This document shows, piece after piece, positions 59,934 through 64,000 of a stretch of DNA of 64,000 bases. Each line of letters starts with the position of its first letter. Position 1 is the stretch's first letter. The position numbers and the translations under genes were made by a program. The stretch spans positions 102,462 through 166,461 of the forward strand of contig NZ_JADKYM010000006.1 in NCBI RefSeq assembly GCF_015475875.1, in the 5' to 3' direction. This DNA comes from Sphingopyxis solisilvae (GTDB lineage: Bacteria; Pseudomonadota; Alphaproteobacteria; Sphingomonadales; Sphingomonadaceae). The notes under the pieces were generated by a model. It ran no database searches. It saw only the letters and a program-made list of their open reading frames with translations, and was not told where the DNA came from.

Positions 59934-61150
59934 CCCTCGCCGCCCGCCGCGACCGACGGCGTGTTGATGCCGTGCATCGCCAGGAATTTGCGGACGTTGC
60001 GCGCGGCCTGACGGATCCGCTGCTCATTCTCGACCATGGCGATGCGGACAAAGCCCTCGCCGTCCTCGCCATAACCGACGCCCGGCGCAACCGCGACCTT
60101 GGCGTGCGTCAGGAGTTGTTTGGAAAACTCCAAACTGCCCATTTCTTTGAGCGCGGGCGGGAGGGGTGCCCAGGCGAACATCGATGCCTTGGGGCTCGGA
60201 ATGTCCCACCCGGCGCGACCAAAGCTTTCGACCATCACGTCGCGGCGCTTTTGATACAGCTCGCGGTTCTTGGCGACGATATCCTGCGGCCCGTTGAGCG
60301 CGGCGCATGCGGCGGCCTGAATCGGCGTGAACGCGCCATAATCGAGGTACGATTTGACCCGCGTCATCGCGGCGATCAGCCGCTTGTTGCCGACCGCAAA
60401 TCCCATGCGCCAGCCCGCCATCGAATAGGTTTTCGACATCGAGGTGAATTCGACCGCGACATCCTTCGCGCCCGGTACCTGCAGGATCGAAGGGGTCGGA
60501 TTGCCGTCGTAGTAAAGTTCGGAATAGGCAAGATCGGACAACACCCAGACCTTGTTCTCCTTCGCCCACGCGACGAGCCGCTCATAGAAAGCAAGGTCCA
60601 CCGCCTCGGCGGTCGGGTTCGACGGATAATTGACCACCAAAATCGACGGCCGCGGCACGGTGAACGCCATCGCGCGGTCGAGCGCGCGCCAGTAATTCTC
60701 ATCGGGCGTCGTCGGCACGCTGCGGATCGTCGCGCCTGCGATGATGAAACCGAAGGTATGTATGGGGTAGCTGGGGTTCGGCGCCAGCACGACGTCGCCG
60801 GGGCCGGTGATCGCGGTCGCGAGACTTGCAAGCCCCTCTTTCGACCCCATCGTCACCACGACTTCGCTCTCGGGGTCGAGCTCGACGTTGAAGCGGCGCG
60901 CATAATAATTCGCCTGCGCCTTGCGGAGCCCCGGAATCCCCTTTGACTGGGAATAGCCGTGCGCGTCGGGCTTCATCGCGACTTCGCACAGTTTTTCGAT
61001 CACATGCGCGGGCGGCGGCAGGTCGGGGTTGCCCATCCCCAAGTCGATGATGTCTTCTCCCGCGGCGCGGGCGGCCGCACGCATCGCATTGACTTCAGCG
61101 ATGACATAGGGCGGCAGGCGCTTGATGCGATAGAATTCATCTTCGGACAT
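59930..61150 (-). CDS. alaC: Alanine-synthesising aminotransferase (AlaC type)
   Basis: This 406-residue class I/II PLP aminotransferase resembles AlaC/LL-diaminopimelate aminotransferases. LPPYVIAEVNAMRAAARAAG leads into IDLGMGNPDLPPP, SNPT (PLP ring) occurs near residue 178, and the PLP lysine lies in SMSKTYSMAGWRMGF near residue 239. A C-terminal arginine motif (GFVRIAMVENEQRIRQA) binds the substrate carboxylate. It transaminates pyruvate to alanine in E. coli, where the same role is likely. It is divergent from phaC. Confidence 0.9.
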   Translation of the reverse strand: MSEDEFYRIKRLPPYVIAEVNAMRAAARAAGEDIIDLGMGNPDLPPPAHVIEKLCEVAMKPDAHGYSQSKGIPGLRKAQANYYARRFNVELDPESEVVVTMGSKEGLASLATAITGPGDVVLAPNPSYPIHTFGFIIAGATIRSVPTTPDENYWRALDRAMAFTVPRPSILVVNYPSNPTAEAVDLAFYERLVAWAKENKVWVLSDLAYSELYYDGNPTPSILQVPGAKDVAVEFTSMSKTYSMAGWRMGFAVGNKRLIAAMTRVKSYLDYGAFTPIQAAACAALNGPQDIVAKNRELYQKRRDVMVESFGRAGWDIPSPKASMFAWAPLPPALKEMGSLEFSKQLLTHAKVAVAPGVGYGEDGEGFVRIAMVENEQRIRQAARNVRKFLAMHGINTPSVAAGGEG

Positions 61151-61262
61151 GGGAAACTAGAACAACTCCTCTTCGTTATCGGATATAGGTGCGAACGGCG
61201 CCTCGCCAGCCGCACCGCGGCTTGTTATAGGCTTCTATCGGCACTGACCAGCAGGAACGAAC

Positions 61263-63038
61263 ATGAGCGACGCAGGCACCAGCGACACGACCGACGCTCC
61301 GAACCCTTTCCTGCCGACACCCGACGACATGCAGCATTGGGCCAGCGTGATCGGGCGCGCGCAGCAGATGATGCTCGAATATGCGCTGGGTCAGGCGAAC
61401 GACGGCAAGACCAGCGCCGCTGCGATGTTCGATCCCGCAACCTGGCTTGAAAATCCGGCGACGCAGACATGGGCCCAGCAATCAGCCAAGATGTGGGAAC
61501 AGGGGGTCGCCTTCTGGACGTCGCTTGCGACGCTGAACCCGATGACGCCGCCCGCGCCGGAGCCAGCAAGCAAGGACCGCCGCTTTGCCGATCCCGACTG
61601 GGCGGCGAACCCGGTGTTCGCAATGATCCGCCAGACTTACGGCCTGCTCGCCGAGCAGATGCTGGCAACGACCCGCCAGCTCGACGGGCTCGATCCCGCG
61701 GCGCGCGCCAAGATGGAGTTTGCCGCCAAAAGCATCGCCGACGCGATGGCGCCGACCAACCTTGCGCTCACCAACCCCGAAGTGATCAAGCGCGCGGTCG
61801 AAACGCGCGGAGAAAGCCTGCTCAAGGGCTTGAAGCATATGCTGACCGACCTGTCGCGTGGACAGTTGAGCCATGTCGATCCCGATGCGTTCGAGGTCGG
61901 GGTCAATATCGCGACGACGCCTGGCAAGGTCATCCACGAAACCGAATTGTACCAGCTGATCCAATATGATCCAGCGACGAAAGACGTGTTCGCGGTGCCG
62001 TTGGTAATCTTTCCGCCGTGGATCAACCGTTTCTATATCCTCGACCTCAATCCCCAGAAAAGCTTTGTCAAATGGGCCACCGAACAGGGGCTGACGGTGT
62101 TCATGGTGTCGTGGAAGTCGGCCGATGCGTCGATGAAGGACGTCGTGTGGGACCATTATATCGCGGCACAGGTCGATGCGATCGACACCGTGCGCGCGGC
62201 GCTGAACGTTCCGGCGGTTCACACGATCGGCTATTGCGTTGCCGGGACGACGCTTGCCGCGACGCTGGCGGTGCTCGCCGCCAAGGGCGAGGCCGAGCGG
62301 GTGAAGTCGGTCACCTTCTTCACCGCGCAGGTCGATTTCGAGCAGGCCGGCGACCTCAAGCTGTTTGTCGACGACAGCTATCTGGCGCTGCTCGAACAGC
62401 TATCGGCACCGGGCTATCTCGACGGCCGTTACATGGCCGCGACCTTCAACAGCCTGCGCGGACGCGACCTGATCTGGAATTATGTCGTCAGCAATTATCT
62501 GCTCGGCAACGATTATCCGCCCTTCGATCTACTCTATTGGAACGGCGACACGACCAACCTTCCCGCGAAATGGCATCGCCAATATCTCGTCGACCTGTAC
62601 CGCGACAACCGGATGGTGATCCCGAACAGCCTGTCGGCGCTGGACACCCCGATCGACCTCAGGAAAATCCAAACCCCCGCCTATATCCAGGCGGGGCGCG
62701 AGGATCATATCGCGCCGCTCGCCAGCGTGTGGCGGTTGATGGACCATTTGTCGGGGCCGAAGACTTTTCTGCTTGCCGGATCGGGCCATATCGCGGGGGT
62801 GGTCAACCCGCCCGCGGCGGGCAAATATCAATATTGGACCGGCGACAGCGAAGCCGCGACGCTCGACGAGTTCGTCGCGGGGGCCAGCGAGACCAAGGGC
62901 AGTTGGTGGCCGCACTGGATCGACTGGATTGCGGCGCAGGATGACAAGAAAATTGCCGCCAAAGGCGCTCGCATCCCGGGAAAAGGCTCCAAAAAGGCGA
63001 TCGAGGACGCGCCGGGCCGCTATGTCAAACAGCGGTAA
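61263..63038 (+). CDS. phaC: Class I polyhydroxyalkanoate synthase
   Basis: The enzyme polymerises (R)-3-hydroxyacyl-CoA to PHA granules. This protein of 591 residues has the PhaC N-terminal domain and an alpha/beta hydrolase core with catalytic C325 (GYCVAGT lipase-like box), D481 (REDHIAP) and H509 (SGHIAGVVNPP). FPPWINRFYILDLNPQKSF, near residue 250, is a family signature. It is followed after about 120 bp by a phasin gene with dyad operators, a common PHA gene arrangement. Confidence 0.95.
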   Translation: MSDAGTSDTTDAPNPFLPTPDDMQHWASVIGRAQQMMLEYALGQANDGKTSAAAMFDPATWLENPATQTWAQQSAKMWEQGVAFWTSLATLNPMTPPAPEPASKDRRFADPDWAANPVFAMIRQTYGLLAEQMLATTRQLDGLDPAARAKMEFAAKSIADAMAPTNLALTNPEVIKRAVETRGESLLKGLKHMLTDLSRGQLSHVDPDAFEVGVNIATTPGKVIHETELYQLIQYDPATKDVFAVPLVIFPPWINRFYILDLNPQKSFVKWATEQGLTVFMVSWKSADASMKDVVWDHYIAAQVDAIDTVRAALNVPAVHTIGYCVAGTTLAATLAVLAAKGEAERVKSVTFFTAQVDFEQAGDLKLFVDDSYLALLEQLSAPGYLDGRYMAATFNSLRGRDLIWNYVVSNYLLGNDYPPFDLLYWNGDTTNLPAKWHRQYLVDLYRDNRMVIPNSLSALDTPIDLRKIQTPAYIQAGREDHIAPLASVWRLMDHLSGPKTFLLAGSGHIAGVVNPPAAGKYQYWTGDSEAATLDEFVAGASETKGSWWPHWIDWIAAQDDKKIAAKGARIPGKGSKKAIEDAPGRYVKQR

Positions 63039-63077
63039 TATCCCGAGATTATCCAGCTGAAAGGCGCGGATCGAGAA

Positions 63078-63142
63078 TTTTTGTGCGCTGCACAAAAAAT
63101 CTCTTGAAATCGCCGATCCACTCCTATATTGTGCAGTGCAAC
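63078..63142 (+). promoter_or_regulatory. phaP-type promoter with TTGTGC dyads (PhaR-like operator)
   Basis: A perfect inverted repeat with arms TTTTTGTGC (63078-63086) and GCACAAAAA (63090-63098) precedes the candidate -35 TTGAAA (63104-63109) and -10 TATATT (63125-63130, spacer 15). A second TTGTGC-N3-GCAACA lies at 63129-63143, overlapping the -10. PhaR repressors of alphaproteobacteria bind similar TGC-rich dyads at phasin promoters, so control by PhaR is inferred. The first dyad could also serve as a weak phaC terminator. Confidence 0.5.
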
Positions 63143-63159
63143 ATAAAGGAGTTGTCCCG

Positions 63160-63900
63160 ATGGCTACCAAGATGGATAGTGCCGAAAAGGCTTTTGAAGC
63201 CGCGACGCTGGAAACCGCCGCCAAGCCGGTGGCGGCTCCTGTCGTTCCGGCTGTCGCCGCTCCCGCAGCGGCAAAAGTCGAAACGCCTGCAAAGATCAAG
63301 CCGGTGAAGGCAAAAGCCAAGCCGGCCGCGAAAAAGGCCGCTGCCCCCAAGGCAGTTGCCAAAAAGGCCGCCCCCAAGAAGGCGACCGTGAAGAAAATTG
63401 CCCCCAAGGCTGCGCCGAAACCGGCCGCCGCCGTCAGCAAAGGAATCAAGACCATGAACGACACCGTCAAGAAGTTCGCCGACGAAGCGAAAGCCCGTAC
63501 CGAAGCCCTGACCGCCGACTTCAACGAAAAGGCGAAGGATGCGATGAGCAAGACCAGCAAGCTCGCCGAAGAAGCCGTCGAATTCAACAAGGCGAACATC
63601 GAAGCGCTGGTCGAAGCCGGCAAGATCGCTGCCAAGAACATGGAAGTTCTGGGCCAGGAAGGCGTGACCTTCGCTCGCAAGAGCTTTGAAGACACGACCG
63701 CCGCGCTCAAGAGCTACAGCTCGGTCAAGTCGCCGACCGAATTCTTCAAGCTTTATGCCGAAAACAGCAAGAAGGCGTTCGACGCCGCTGTCGCCCAGAC
63801 CTCGAAGACCAGCGAACTGGTCGTGAAGATGGCGAACGACAGCTTTGCCCCGATTTCGAACCGGGTTTCGGTCATCACCTCGAAGATGAAGGCCGCCTAA
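63160..63900 (+). CDS. Phasin with a lysine/alanine-rich N-terminal region
   Basis: This 246-residue protein has a C-terminal phasin domain (about 97-240: TMNDTVKKFADEAKARTEAL, EEAVEFNKANIEALVEAG and FFKLYAENSKKAFDAAV) that coats PHA granules. It is preceded by a histone-like region (about 37-93) rich in Lys, Ala and Pro with AKKAAAPK-type repeats. In the Pseudomonas phasin PhaF a comparable basic tail is C-terminal and binds DNA; here the order is reversed. The ATG at 63160 follows AAAGGAG. The dyads upstream suggest PhaR-type control. Confidence 0.88.
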   Translation: MATKMDSAEKAFEAATLETAAKPVAAPVVPAVAAPAAAKVETPAKIKPVKAKAKPAAKKAAAPKAVAKKAAPKKATVKKIAPKAAPKPAAAVSKGIKTMNDTVKKFADEAKARTEALTADFNEKAKDAMSKTSKLAEEAVEFNKANIEALVEAGKIAAKNMEVLGQEGVTFARKSFEDTTAALKSYSSVKSPTEFFKLYAENSKKAFDAAVAQTSKTSELVVKMANDSFAPISNRVSVITSKMKAA

Positions 63901-64000
63901 GCCGTCTTCACCTTCCGTTGGCGCGGGCACTTCCCCCTCCCTCCCCGCCTGCGCCGACACCCTCAAGGCCGCCCGCTTCCCACGGAAGCCGTTGCCGGGA

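Overview
The window looks like chromosome of a GC-rich alphaproteobacterium, most likely a sphingomonad (Sphingopyxis, Sphingomonas or Novosphingobium type). This is an inference from several features: the core gene order serC-serA-hisZ-purA, two large TonB-dependent receptors beside aromatic catabolic genes, a class I PHA synthase with a phasin, and many short palindromic intergenic repeats. No rRNA, tRNA, transposase, integrase or CRISPR array was seen.

Bases 1 to about 30,830 form a dense aromatic-degradation island. Leftward from a control region at 8,906-9,147 run a BenA-like Rieske oxygenase (alpha, beta), a PdxA-family dehydrogenase and a glutathione S-transferase. After a 160-bp promoter-like gap comes a catechol meta-cleavage lower pathway: ring-fission product hydrolase, catechol 2,3-dioxygenase, an HbpS/GlcG-like protein, hydroxymuconic semialdehyde dehydrogenase, oxopentenoate hydratase, and acetaldehyde dehydrogenase cut by the window edge. 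Rightward from the same control region run a BphC-type extradiol dioxygenase, a Rieske ferredoxin, a second oxygenase (beta before alpha), a 2-hydroxychromene-2-carboxylate isomerase, a TonB receptor and an acyl-CoA ligase. A TetR regulator follows on the minus strand. From 17,633 to 30,829 a long minus-strand series encodes a degenerate and an intact extradiol protein, a third oxygenase (alpha, beta), a second TonB receptor, an aldehyde dehydrogenase, an MFS transporter, a fourth oxygenase (alpha, beta), a second PdxA-family dehydrogenase, a class II aldolase-like protein and an SDR. The genes fit uptake, dihydroxylation, rearomatisation (possibly with decarboxylation), extradiol cleavage, side-chain removal and entry of catechol into the meta pathway. 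That pattern suits a bicyclic or carboxylated aromatic, but the substrate cannot be read from the sequence.

Bases 30,830-31,824 are nearly gene-free and become AT-rich, and they separate the island from core chromosome. Bases 31,825-64,000 carry housekeeping genes: a DsbB-like membrane protein, an HxlR/GST pair, a GFA-type zinc protein, purT, an AAC(3)-I-like acetyltransferase, polA, an HscC-like Hsp70 with a J-like membrane partner, a CDP-alcohol phosphatidyltransferase, pheA, two cytochromes c, a LOG protein, an extensin-like lipoprotein, serC-serA-hisZ, a DOPA-dioxygenase-like protein, an esterase, purA, a haloalkane dehalogenase, an FMN reductase, an MFS transporter, an amidase, a DUF2721 protein, an AlaC-type aminotransferase, phaC and a phasin. 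At least eight palindromic repeats of several families lie between these genes. None was noticed in the island, which supports separate origins for the two halves.
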